Origin: Burkholderiaceae bacterium
GTDB lineage: Bacteria; Pseudomonadota; Gammaproteobacteria; Burkholderiales; Burkholderiaceae_C
Direction: 5' to 3'
Length of the DNA: 64,000 nucleotides
Assembly: GCA_030695205.1 (NCBI GenBank)
Contig: JAUYTN010000033.1
Location: 62,001-126,000 of the forward strand
Of the stretch, positions 8,285-16,208 are shown piece after piece. A program made the translations under genes and the position numbers. The first letter of the stretch is position 1, and each line of letters starts with the position of its first letter. The notes under the pieces were generated by a model, which was not told where the DNA came from, searched no databases, and worked only from the letters and a program-made list of their open reading frames with translations.

Positions 8285-9754
8285 ATGCACATACATATCT
8301 TGGGAATTTGCGGCACCTTCATGGGTGGTTTGGCGGCGCTGGCCAGGGAAGCAGGCCACCGCGTCACAGGCTGTGACGCGGGGGTCTACCCCCCCATGAG
8401 CGACCAGCTCCAGGCCCTGGGCATCGAGCTGATGGAAGGCTTTGGCGCCGACCAGATATCCCTCAACCCCGATGTGTACGTGGTGGGCAACGTAGTGTCC
8501 CGTGCGCGGCTGCCCAGCGGCGAGCCCAAATTTCCACTGATGGAGGCCATTCTGGAGTCGGGCGCCCGCTACACCAGTGGCCCACAGTGGCTGGCTGAGC
8601 ACGTGCTCCACGGCCGCCATGTGCTGGCCGTGGCAGGCACCCATGGCAAAACCACCACCACCGCCATGCTGACCTGGATACTGGAGCATGCAGGGCTGCA
8701 CCCGGGTTTTCTGGTGGGCGGTGTACCCCTTAACTTTGGCGTCTCGGCGCGGCTAGGAGGTGGGTGGGCTGCACGCTCTGCTCCGTGTCCCCCGCCCGCG
8801 TTGCGGGCTCCTCCTTTACCTGCGCAGAACGCACAGCCCACCCACCTCCCGGTGTTTGTGATCGAGGCTGACGAATACGACACCGCGTTTTTCGACAAAC
8901 GCAGCAAGTTTGTGCACTACCGCCCCCGCACAGCGGTGCTGAACAACCTGGAGTTTGACCACGCCGATATTTTTGACAACCTCGCCGCCATTGAGCGGCA
9001 GTTTCACCACCTGGTGCGCACCGTGCCCGGCAGCGGTCGGATCGTGGTCAATGACCTGGAAGAAAGCCTGGCCCGCGTGCTGCACCAGGGCTGCTGGAGT
9101 GAGCAGCGCAGCTTTGGCGCAGCCAACAGCGACTACAGCGCGGAAGGCGACGCCAGCTGCTTCGCCGTGCTGCGCCACGGCCAGCCGGTGGGGCAGGTGG
9201 ACTGGGCGCTGAGCGGGGTACACAACCAACTCAACGCGCTGGCCGCCATTGCCGCAGCCGACCATGCGGGCGTACCCCCCGAGGTGGCCGCGCAGGCACT
9301 GTCAACCTTCCAAAATGTGAAGCGCCGCCTGGAGGTGAGGGGTTGCGTGCGCGGCATCACGGTGTACGACGACTTTGCCCACCACCCCACGGCCATCCGC
9401 ACGACAGTGGATGGGCTGCGGACCCGGCTGGACCGCCAGGGGAAAACAGGGGAGCGCATCGTGGCGGTGTTCGAGCCTCGCAGCAACACCATGAAGCTGG
9501 GCGCCATGAAGGCCCAACTCCCCTGGAGCCTGGACAACGCCAGCCTGGCTGTATGCCACGCCGCCGGACTCGACTGGGACGCCGCTGCGGCCCTGGCCCC
9601 CATGGGCGAGCGGGCCAGTGTGGCCCACTCGGTGGAGCACCTGCTGCAGCTGCTACAGCCCCAATTGCGCCCCGGTGACCATGTGCTGTGCATGAGCAAC
9701 GGCGGCTTTGGTGGCATACACGAGCGCCTGCTGCATGCGCTGCAGACACCCTGA
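8285..9754 (+). CDS. mpl: UDP-MurNAc:L-alanyl-gamma-D-glutamyl-meso-DAP ligase, with internal palindromic insertion
   Basis: Mpl reattaches recycled murein tripeptide to UDP-MurNAc in the cytoplasm. The 489-residue protein has the Mur ligase ATP loop GTHGKTTTT (118-126), the DEYDTAFFDKRSKFVHYRP signature, NNLEFDHADIF and the C-terminal FEPRSNTMK motif. It is about 30 residues longer than expected because residues 158-188 (from GGGWAARSAPCPPP to QPTHL) are encoded by a 94-bp inverted-repeat element that keeps the frame. The insertion lies in the loop between the GVSARLG and VFVIEADEYD conserved blocks, so activity is probably kept (inference). Confidence 0.95.
   Translation: MHIHILGICGTFMGGLAALAREAGHRVTGCDAGVYPPMSDQLQALGIELMEGFGADQISLNPDVYVVGNVVSRARLPSGEPKFPLMEAILESGARYTSGPQWLAEHVLHGRHVLAVAGTHGKTTTTAMLTWILEHAGLHPGFLVGGVPLNFGVSARLGGGWAARSAPCPPPALRAPPLPAQNAQPTHLPVFVIEADEYDTAFFDKRSKFVHYRPRTAVLNNLEFDHADIFDNLAAIERQFHHLVRTVPGSGRIVVNDLEESLARVLHQGCWSEQRSFGAANSDYSAEGDASCFAVLRHGQPVGQVDWALSGVHNQLNALAAIAAADHAGVPPEVAAQALSTFQNVKRRLEVRGCVRGITVYDDFAHHPTAIRTTVDGLRTRLDRQGKTGERIVAVFEPRSNTMKLGAMKAQLPWSLDNASLAVCHAAGLDWDAAAALAPMGERASVAHSVEHLLQLLQPQLRPGDHVLCMSNGGFGGIHERLLHALQTP
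8756..8849. repeat. 94-bp palindromic element inserted in frame in mpl
   Basis: A perfect 16-bp inverted repeat, ggaggtgggtgggctg (8756-8771) with cagcccacccacctcc (8834-8849), encloses an imperfect stem continuation (acgctctgc against gcgcagaacgc) and a central perfect hairpin gcccgc-gtt-gcgggc (8794-8808). The element starts exactly at a codon boundary. The arrangement resembles REP-like elements or Rickettsia palindromic elements. No second copy is present in this window. Confidence 0.88.
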
Positions 9755-9777
9755 GACGCACAAGAGCCTCAGCAACA

Positions 9778-9822
9778 ATAGCTAGAAACCCTTGCGCATC
9801 AAGCGCAAAAGCAGTTTTTTAT
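9778..9822 (+). repeat. 45-nt AT-rich interspersed element, copy B
   Basis: It starts atagctagaaaccc and has aagcg 23 nt in. The hairpin ttgcgc-atcaa-gcgcaa is followed by agcagttttttat, so it could also act as a terminator for mpl, whose stop is 24 bp upstream. Its last base abuts the stop codon of the convergent gene at 9822. Confidence 0.82.
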
Positions 9823-10145
9823 CAATAACCAATGGCCAGTGCGGCCACATCGATGCGCACCACCGGCTTGGCCAGTGCGGCGCTGGCGGCCCGGGCAAAA
9901 GCCTGGGCCCACTCGCGGTGCTCGGCCTGGGAAAAACGGTCCTGGCCTGCGCCCTGGGCCACGGCCACCACCTTGTCGGCGGTCAACACCTTGCCCGATG
10001 CGCGCAGGGGCTCGCACTCCAACGCCACGAACTGCTCGTCGAGCCAGGCCCTGGCAGCCTCGTGGGTCATGAGTTGGACCTCTTCAAGGTCAAAACGGTA
10101 GGTGGCGGCATCGCCACCCCAACTGACGGACACTTCGCTGCGCAT
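9822..10145 (-). CDS. Small conserved protein of unknown function
   Basis: A 107-residue protein starting MRSEVSVSWGGDAATYRFDLEE at the ATG at 10145, with AAGGAAG as ribosome-binding site. It has no signal peptide, no cysteines and no motif I can name; the sequence looks like a small alpha/beta protein. It lies 64 bp downstream of aroG on the same strand and may share its transcript. A longer frame reaching into aroG is a shadow. Confidence 0.65.
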   Translation of the reverse strand: MRSEVSVSWGGDAATYRFDLEEVQLMTHEAARAWLDEQFVALECEPLRASGKVLTADKVVAVAQGAGQDRFSQAEHREWAQAFARAASAALAKPVVRIDVAALAIGY

Positions 10146-10209
10146 GGTCTGCTTCCTTTGAATTGAATGTGCAAATGGGTCAAAGCCCCATTTTGCAACA
10201 CAGTCGGGG

Positions 10210-11331
10210 TCAGCCCCGGCGGGCACGCACCGCTTGGGCCAGCACGTCCAGCGCCTGCACCGAATCGTCCCATCCCAGGCAGGCATCGGTGATGCTCTGA
10301 CCGTAGGCCAACTGAGCCGGATCGTCCTTGCCGGGGTTGAACTTTTGCGCGCCGGCATTCAGGTGGCTCTCGATCATCACACCGAACACGCTGCGCGAGC
10401 CGCCCGCAATCTGCCCGGCGATGTCCTTGGCAACCTCCAGCTGCTTTTCGTGCTTCTTGGAGCTGTTGGCGTGGCTGAAGTCCACCATCAGGCTGGGGTG
10501 CAGCTTGGCCGCTTCCAGCTCGGCACAGGCGGCGGCCACACTGGTGGCGTCGTAGTTCGGGGTCTTGCCACCGCGCAAAATGACGTGGCAATCCTTGTTG
10601 CCCTTGGTCTGCACAATGGCCACCTGCCCGTTTTTGTGCACCGACAAAAAATGGTGGCCGCGTGAGGCAGCCTGAATCGCGTCGGTGGCGATGCGGATGT
10701 TGCCATCCGTGCCGTTCTTGAAGCCGATGGGCGCCGACAGGCCAGAGGCCAGCTCGCGGTGCACCTGGCTCTCGGTGGTGCGCGCACCAATGGCGCCCCA
10801 GGCAATCAGGTCGCCGATGTACTGGGGAGAAATCACATCCAGAAACTCGCTGGCAGCAGGAAGGCCCAGGCGGTTGATTTCAATCAGCAACTGGCGCGCC
10901 ATGCGCAGGCCTTCGTCGATGCGAAAGGTCTGGTCCATATAGGGGTCGTTGATGAGGCCTTTCCAGCCCACGGTGGTGCGGGGCTTCTCAAAGTACACCC
11001 GCATGACGATTTCGAGCGAATCGGCGTACTTGGTGCGCAGGGCCTTCAGGCGGTGCGCGTACTCGATGGCCGCTGCGGGGTCGTGGATGGAACACGGCCC
11101 GGTGATGACGAGCAGGCGGTCGTCCTTGCCGTGCATGATCTCGCCAATGGCATGGCGGGTGCCACCAATGAGTTTTTCAATGGCGGTGCCCCGAATGGGG
11201 AAAAAGCGGATCAGGTGTTCGGGAGGCGGGAGCACGGTGATGTCCTTGATGCGTTCGTCGTCGGTCTGGCTGGTTTTTTCGACGGCGGCATACCAGGACT
11301 CGGGACGCTGCGGGCTGGCGGATGCGGTCAT
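10210..11331 (-). CDS. aroG: 3-deoxy-7-phosphoheptulonate (DAHP) synthase, class I
   Basis: It condenses phosphoenolpyruvate and erythrose-4-phosphate in the first step of aromatic amino acid synthesis. It is 373 residues from the ATG at 11331, with GGAG eight bases upstream; the ATG at 11364 is too close to the terminator T-run. Motifs: ITGPCSIHDP, EKPRTTVGWKG, GARTTESQ and the metal-binding DFSHANS. The N-terminal extension is typical of feedback-regulated type I-alpha enzymes. It is preceded by an attenuator with an aromatic-rich leader peptide, so it is most likely controlled by charged tRNA supply. Confidence 0.96.
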   Translation of the reverse strand: MTASASPQRPESWYAAVEKTSQTDDERIKDITVLPPPEHLIRFFPIRGTAIEKLIGGTRHAIGEIMHGKDDRLLVITGPCSIHDPAAAIEYAHRLKALRTKYADSLEIVMRVYFEKPRTTVGWKGLINDPYMDQTFRIDEGLRMARQLLIEINRLGLPAASEFLDVISPQYIGDLIAWGAIGARTTESQVHRELASGLSAPIGFKNGTDGNIRIATDAIQAASRGHHFLSVHKNGQVAIVQTKGNKDCHVILRGGKTPNYDATSVAAACAELEAAKLHPSLMVDFSHANSSKKHEKQLEVAKDIAGQIAGGSRSVFGVMIESHLNAGAQKFNPGKDDPAQLAYGQSITDACLGWDDSVQALDVLAQAVRARRG

Positions 11332-11370
11332 GACGGTTTCTCCGGGGACGTGATCTGAAAACAAACGAAC

Positions 11371-11401
11371 AAAAAAAAACCGCCGGTGAACTCGGCGGTT
11401 T
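11371..11401 (-). terminator. Rho-independent attenuator terminator upstream of aroG
   Basis: On the minus strand a 9-bp stem (aaaccgccg with cggcggttt, loop agttcac) runs into nine consecutive T, ending about 40 nt before the aroG start codon. It lies downstream of the leader peptide and before the structural gene, as in amino acid attenuators. Confidence 0.9.
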
Positions 11402-11458
11402 GCTTGAGGTGCTAGGGGCTGTGTTTGCTTTGCTCAGCCCTTGAACTCTCGACCGCCG
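11393..11458 (-). promoter_or_regulatory. Alternative antiterminator pairing of the aroG leader
   Basis: The leader RNA segment cggcggt (complement of 11452-11458, codons 17-19 of the leader peptide) is perfectly complementary to accgccg in the left arm of the terminator (complement of 11393-11399). Pairing of these two would block the terminator. A ribosome stalled at the upstream Phe/Tyr/Trp codons would leave this segment free, while one that reaches the stop codon would cover it: the standard logic of transcription attenuation. Confidence 0.75.
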
Positions 11459-11508
11459 TGTGTGCGTGAGAACCAAAAGTAGGCAAAAAAGAAACGAGCC
11501 GTTTGCAT
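11434..11508 (-). CDS. Aromatic-rich leader peptide of the aroG attenuator
   Basis: A 24-residue peptide, MQTARFFFAYFWFSRTHGG followed by REFKG, encoded just before the attenuator hairpin. Codons 6-13 contain five Phe, one Tyr and one Trp, with one Ala between them, much like the Phe-rich E. coli pheA leader. No Shine-Dalgarno sequence precedes the ATG. A possible extended -10 (tgctacatt) ends 9 bases before it, so transcription may start at or near the A of ATG, giving a leaderless leader peptide as described for rhizobial trpL. It senses aromatic aminoacyl-tRNA (inference). Confidence 0.85.
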   Translation of the reverse strand: MQTARFFFAYFWFSRTHGGREFKG

Positions 11509-11516
11509 GGGTGGGC

Positions 11517-11543
11517 AATGTAGCACAACGAAATGAACACCAA
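11517..11543 (-). promoter_or_regulatory. Possible promoter of the aroG leader
   Basis: On the minus strand ttggtg is followed after 15 bp by tacatt, preceded by tgc (extended -10 pattern). It would place the start point close to 11508-11510, next to the leader peptide ATG. The spacing is shorter than optimal, so this is tentative. Confidence 0.3.
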
Positions 11544-11548
11544 CTGAC

Positions 11549-13024
11549 TCAGGCCGTGCCCCCCACCGTCAACCCGTCGATGCGCAGCGTGGGCTGGCCC
11601 ACACCCACGGGCACGCTCTGGCCCTCTTTGCCGCACACGCCCACGCCGCTGTCCAGGCGCATGTCGTTGCCGATCATGCCAATGCGGGTCAGCGCATCGG
11701 GACCATTGCCAATGATCGTTGCGCCCTTGACGGGGTACTGGATTTGCCCGTTCTCCACCCAGTAGGCCTGGCTGGCACTGAACACAAACTTGCCGCTGGT
11801 GATGTCGACCTGCCCACCGCCGAAGTTGGTGGCGTAGAGGCCTTTTTTGATGCTGGCCACGATTTCGGCGGGGTCCATGCTGCCGCCCAGCATGTATGTG
11901 TTGGTCATGCGGGGCATGGGCACGTGGGCGTAGCTTTCGCGGCGGCCGTTGCCGGTGGGCTTCACGCCCGTGAGTCGGGCGTTCATGCTGTCCTGTATGT
12001 AGCCTTTGAGGATGCCGTCTTCGATCAGCACGTTTTTCTGGCTGGCATGGCCTTCGTCGTCCACGTTGAGGCTGCCTCGGCGGTCGGCAATGGTGCCGTC
12101 GTCCAGCACGGTCACGCCCTTGGCGGCCACGCGCTGGCCAATGCGACCACTGAATGCGCTGGAGCCTTTGCGGTTGAAGTCGCCCTCCAAGCCGTGGCCC
12201 ACCGCCTCGTGCAGCAACACGCCGGGCCAGCCTGGGCCGAGCACCACGGTCATTTCGCCCGCGGGCGCCGGACGGGCTTCCAGGTTGGTGAGGGCGGCGC
12301 TGACGGCCTCGCTCACGTAGGTATCCAGCATGGCATCGTCAAAGTAGGCCATGCCAAAGCGGCCGCCGCCGCCGGCAGAACCCACCTCGCGGCGGCCGTT
12401 GTGCTCGGCAATCACCGTGAGGGACAGGCGCACCAGTGGGCGCACATCGGCGGCCAACGTGCCGTCGGCGCGGGCCACCAGCACCACGTCGTACTCACCT
12501 GCCAGCCCGGCCATGACCTGCACCACGCGCGGGTCGCGGGCCTTGGCCATTTTTTCGACGCGCTCCAGCAAGGCGACCTTGGCCGTGCTGTCGAGCGAGG
12601 CAATGGGGTCGTGTCCGCCGTACAGGCTGCGCGAACCCGCCACCTTTTTGGGCCCCACTTTTCGCTGGGGCACCTGCACACGGGCATTCTGGCCGTGGGC
12701 GCCAATGGTGCGCACGGTGTGGGCGGCGTCTTGCAGGGCGGCCCAGCTCAGGTCGTCTGAATAGGCGAAGGCCGTTTTTTCGCCGCTGACGGCACGCACG
12801 CCAACGCCCTGGTCAATGCTGAAGCTGCCGCTTTTGACGATGCCTTCCTCCAGGCTCCAGCCTTCGCTGCGGGTGTACTGAAAGTACAGGTCCGCATCGT
12901 CCGCGCCGTGCGAGAGGATCTCGCCCAGGGCTTTTTTCAGCAGAGATTCGGTCAGGCCAAAGGGCTCCAGCAACAGGCTTTGGGCGACGGCGAGGCGTTC
13001 GAGGGTGGGTTCGCGTGAAATCAT
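11549..13024 (-). CDS. tldD: Metalloprotease TldD
   Basis: A 491-residue cytoplasmic subunit of the TldD/TldE zinc protease, which degrades unfolded peptides and processes modified peptides in some bacteria. The metal and catalytic motif HEAVGHGLEGD is present (HExxxH type), as is the C-terminal VKGATIIGNGPDAL block. The ATG at 13024 (MISREPTL) fits the family; one at 13033 is possible. The partner tldE/pmbA is not in the window. Its stop lies 40 bp before the aroG leader peptide, so the leader promoter overlaps the end of tldD. Confidence 0.95.
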   Translation of the reverse strand: MISREPTLERLAVAQSLLLEPFGLTESLLKKALGEILSHGADDADLYFQYTRSEGWSLEEGIVKSGSFSIDQGVGVRAVSGEKTAFAYSDDLSWAALQDAAHTVRTIGAHGQNARVQVPQRKVGPKKVAGSRSLYGGHDPIASLDSTAKVALLERVEKMAKARDPRVVQVMAGLAGEYDVVLVARADGTLAADVRPLVRLSLTVIAEHNGRREVGSAGGGGRFGMAYFDDAMLDTYVSEAVSAALTNLEARPAPAGEMTVVLGPGWPGVLLHEAVGHGLEGDFNRKGSSAFSGRIGQRVAAKGVTVLDDGTIADRRGSLNVDDEGHASQKNVLIEDGILKGYIQDSMNARLTGVKPTGNGRRESYAHVPMPRMTNTYMLGGSMDPAEIVASIKKGLYATNFGGGQVDITSGKFVFSASQAYWVENGQIQYPVKGATIIGNGPDALTRIGMIGNDMRLDSGVGVCGKEGQSVPVGVGQPTLRIDGLTVGGTA

Positions 13025-13126
13025 GCGGCCCATTGTAGAAACCCAGCCCAAACCGGCACGCACTGGGGCTTTCGGCACTCGGTGTGGCGGGCCCCGCATT
13101 TTTAATGCGTAAATAGCCTTTACCGA

Positions 13127-14050
13127 TTACCTGGATTGACCTGCTTGCTGCAAAAACATCAGCATGGCAGCATCGTCCAGCTCGGACAAACCGCCCTCGC
13201 AGGCCATGCGGAACACGCTGGCCACCCGCTCGCCCAGGGGTCCGGCAAACCCCGCTGCGGATGCCGCTTCGCAGGCCAGGCGGGTGTCTTTGGCCAGCAG
13301 CGTCATGTGGGCACGGGGCAGCAAGTCGCCCGCCAGGGCGCGGGGCAGGCGGTCGCTGCCTATCCAGCTCTGGCCACTGGAGCGCTCAATGACCTCCAGC
13401 GTGCGCTGGGCATCCAGCCCCAGGTTGTGGGCCAGGGCCATGGCCTCGGCGGCCCCCACCAGGTTGATGCCCGCCAGCAGGTTGTTGACCAGCTTGGTGC
13501 GGGCACCGTCGCCCAGGCGCTCACCCAGGCGCACCACCTGGCCAGACAGCGCAGCCAGCACCCGTGCGTAGCGCTGCACAACGGTATCGGCCCCGGCCAG
13601 CAGCAGGCTCATGCTGCCGTCGCGGGCACGGGCTGGGCCACCCGACATGGGGGCGTCCAGGCTGTCCACCCCCTGGGTGGCCAACCGTTCGGCCAATGAT
13701 TCGAGGTCGGCGGGGGCGATGGTGGGGCACCACATGACGGCCTGCCCCGGTTGCAAAGCCGCCGCCGCACCGCCCTCGCCCCACAGCACCTCGCGGCACT
13801 GGGCGGCATCGACCACGGCCACCACCAGCAAACCACCGGGCGCCAGGGCGGCCACCGCCTGGGCGGGTGTGGCGTGCACCACGGCACCCAGCGCCAGGGC
13901 CATGTCGCCACGGGTGGGGTCGATGTCGCACACATGGACCGGCCAGCCCTGCGACAACAGACGGGTGGCCATGGCCAGTCCCATGTTGCCAATGCCCACG
14001 ACGGCCACAGGTGGTCGCCGCTCGGGCGCCAAGGGGTTATCAACTGCCAT
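13127..14050 (-). CDS. NAD(P)-dependent beta-hydroxyacid dehydrogenase
   Basis: A 307-residue oxidoreductase of the 3-hydroxyisobutyrate / tartronate semialdehyde / threonate dehydrogenase family. The N-terminal Rossmann motif VVGIGNMGLAMATRLL (17-32), the substrate-loop signature DAPMSGGPARARDGSMSLLLAG and the catalytic Lys in GARTKLVNNLLAGIN are present. The true substrate cannot be decided. It lies 9 bp downstream of rodA, so the two are probably cotranscribed although their roles are unrelated. Confidence 0.9.
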   Translation of the reverse strand: MAVDNPLAPERRPPVAVVGIGNMGLAMATRLLSQGWPVHVCDIDPTRGDMALALGAVVHATPAQAVAALAPGGLLVVAVVDAAQCREVLWGEGGAAAALQPGQAVMWCPTIAPADLESLAERLATQGVDSLDAPMSGGPARARDGSMSLLLAGADTVVQRYARVLAALSGQVVRLGERLGDGARTKLVNNLLAGINLVGAAEAMALAHNLGLDAQRTLEVIERSSGQSWIGSDRLPRALAGDLLPRAHMTLLAKDTRLACEAASAAGFAGPLGERVASVFRMACEGGLSELDDAAMLMFLQQAGQSR

Positions 14051-14059
14051 GAGAAACCT

Positions 14060-15214
14060 TCAGGACTGCATGAGTCGCCTGGCCTTGGCAATGGACATGA
14101 GCATGCCCAGCCCCAAACCCAGAGTCACCATGGCGGTGCCCCCGTAACTGACAAAGGGCAGCGGCACACCCACCACCGGCAAGATGCCACTGACCATGCC
14201 CATGTTGACAAAGGCGTACACAAAAAAGATGAGCGAAATGGCACCGGCCAGCAAGCGCGAGAACAGCGTGGGAGCCTCCACCGCAATCACCAGACCCCGC
14301 CCAATCAGAAACAGCAGGCAGCCCATCAGCGCCAGCACACCCAGCAACCCGAACTCTTCGGAAAACGCAGCAAAAATGAAATCGGTGGTGCGCTCGGGAA
14401 TGAACTCCAGGTGGGTCTGTGTGCCCTGCATGAACCCCTTGCCCCACACCCCGCCGGAACCGATGGCAATCATTCCCTGGATGGTGTGAAAGCCTTTGCC
14501 CAGTGGGTCTTTGGTCGGGTCCATGAGGGTGCAGACCCTCTGCTTCTGGTACTCATGTAGCACCTGCCAGTCCACACCGGGCTGGCACAGCTGGTCGCTC
14601 ATGGCAATCAGGGTGGTCACGCCCACCACACCCACCACAAACGGCGGCACGATGAGCTTCCAGCTCAGCCCCGCAAAAAAGACCACAAACAACCCACCCG
14701 AGAGGACCAACAGCGAGGTGCCGAGATCGGGCTGCTTGAGGATGAGGACAAACGGCACGAGCAGCATCACCCCGGCCACCGCAAAGTCAAACGCCCGCAA
14801 CTGGCCTTCGCGGCGCTGAAACCACCAGGCCAGCATCAGGGGCATGGCCATTTTCATGATCTCGCTGGGCTGTATGACCATGCCCACGTTCAGCCAACGG
14901 GTGGCGCCTTTTTTGGTGATGCCAAACAGCTCCACCGCCACCAGCAGCAGCACACCCAGGGTGTACAGCGGCACCGCCAGCGACATGAGGCGCTGCGGCG
15001 GCACCTGGGCCACCACAAACATCACCAACAGGGCAATCAGCATGTTGCGCGCATGGTCGGCAAAGCGGGTGCCATGGTCAAAGCCGACCGAGTACATGGT
15101 CACCAGGCCAAGGGCGCACAGCAGCATCACCGCCAGCGACAGCCACACATCGAACCCCCGAAACCACGGGGCCACGCGCTGCAACAGAGAGGGCTGGTCA
15201 AAAACGGGGGGCAT
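14060..15214 (-). CDS. rodA: Rod-shape SEDS peptidoglycan polymerase
   Basis: A 384-residue polytopic inner-membrane glycosyltransferase that polymerises lipid II for side-wall elongation with PBP2. About ten hydrophobic segments and the SEDS motifs are visible: WLNVGMVIQPSEIMKMAMPL, LKQPDLGTSLLVL, the loop with EFIPERTTDFIFAAFSEEFG, and the C-terminal VGVPLPFVSYGGTAMV. RodA is preferred over FtsW because FtsW is encoded separately in the dcw cluster. The partner mrdA and the mre genes are not adjacent in the window. Confidence 0.93.
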   Translation of the reverse strand: MPPVFDQPSLLQRVAPWFRGFDVWLSLAVMLLCALGLVTMYSVGFDHGTRFADHARNMLIALLVMFVVAQVPPQRLMSLAVPLYTLGVLLLVAVELFGITKKGATRWLNVGMVIQPSEIMKMAMPLMLAWWFQRREGQLRAFDFAVAGVMLLVPFVLILKQPDLGTSLLVLSGGLFVVFFAGLSWKLIVPPFVVGVVGVTTLIAMSDQLCQPGVDWQVLHEYQKQRVCTLMDPTKDPLGKGFHTIQGMIAIGSGGVWGKGFMQGTQTHLEFIPERTTDFIFAAFSEEFGLLGVLALMGCLLFLIGRGLVIAVEAPTLFSRLLAGAISLIFFVYAFVNMGMVSGILPVVGVPLPFVSYGGTAMVTLGLGLGMLMSIAKARRLMQS

Positions 15215-15280
15215 GGGTGGGCAATCTGCAGCCAGTGGCTGCCTGGGGCGTGGACGAGTGGATCGGTATTATCCCGCGCC

Positions 15281-15940
15281 ATGTCCCAGACACCGCCTGC
15301 CCCACGCCTGCCCAGCGCCCAGCATCTGCCACGGGCCACGCATGTGCTGTACCTGCACGGCTTTCGCTCATCCCCCCGGTCGATGAAGGCACAGAAAATG
15401 GCCGACCTGATGGCCCGCCAGCACCCGGATGTGGCGTTTGAGTGCCCCCAACTGCCCCCGTCCCCCCGGGTGGCCATGCAAGAGGTGTCGGCGCAGCTGG
15501 CCCGCTGGGCTCTGGGCCCGGCTGAGCAGCTGGTGGTCATGGGTTCGTCGCTGGGGGGCTTTTATGCCACCTGGGTGGCCGAGCGGGTGCCCGCGGCAGC
15601 CGCAGCCAGGGTGGTGCTGATCAACCCGGCGGTCACCCCCGAGCACGACCTCGCGCGCCACATCGGCGAGCTCACCAGCTGGCACGACCCTGAAGAACGC
15701 TTCTTTTTCAGGCCAGAATTTGTGGAGGAGCTGCGCGAGCTCCACGCCGGGCCGCTGACCCAGCCACAGCGCTACCAGGTGTGGGCGGCCACCGGCGACG
15801 AGGTGCTGGACTGGCGCGCCATGCAGGCCCGCTACCAGGCCTGCCCAGGGCTGCAGGTGGTCCAAGGCTCTGACCATGCCCTGAGCGACTTCGACACCCA
15901 CCTGCCCGCCATGCTGGCGCACATGGGAATATATACATAG
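15281..15940 (+). CDS. YqiA-family alpha/beta-hydrolase esterase
   Basis: A 219-residue esterase-like protein. LYLHGFRSSPRS supplies the oxyanion region, GSSLGG the nucleophilic Ser elbow, GDEVLDW the acid, and GSDHALSDF the catalytic His. The E. coli homologue cleaves acyl-CoA and short esters. The ATG at 15281 is used because upstream in-frame sequence overlaps rodA on the other strand and is not protein-like. The TAG stop lies within the first bases of repeat copy C. Confidence 0.88.
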   Translation: MSQTPPAPRLPSAQHLPRATHVLYLHGFRSSPRSMKAQKMADLMARQHPDVAFECPQLPPSPRVAMQEVSAQLARWALGPAEQLVVMGSSLGGFYATWVAERVPAAAAARVVLINPAVTPEHDLARHIGELTSWHDPEERFFFRPEFVEELRELHAGPLTQPQRYQVWAATGDEVLDWRAMQARYQACPGLQVVQGSDHALSDFDTHLPAMLAHMGIYT

Positions 15941-15981
15941 CAAACTATTGAATACATATAAGCGTAATACGCATTTTTTAT
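15937..15981 (+). repeat. 45-nt AT-rich interspersed element, copy C
   Basis: It starts atagcaaactattgaat, has aagcg 23 nt in and ends gcattttttat. The small hairpin gcgt-aat-acgc followed by T-runs (to about 15992) may terminate yqiA transcription. It is the closest relative of copy J: the first 14 bases are identical and the tail gcattttttat matches closely. Bases 15993-16208, between it and the exonuclease gene, hold nothing I recognise. Confidence 0.85.
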
Positions 15982-16208
15982 GATTTTTTTTAAGACCCAT
16001 ACAAGACCCCAGCCCAGCCACCGGTCAGCGGCCTGGGGCCGGGCTGCCGCTACACTGCCAGGCTGCCGACACCCTGCGGGTGGCCCTGGCCCCGCCTGAT
16101 CCAGGCCCTGGCCTGAGCCACCCGGCCACCGCACCCGTCCCTGCGGCGAATCGCGCCACGGGTGCGGCTACCCCCACCTGCCGCACGGCACCCCACCGAA
16201 AGAAGCCA

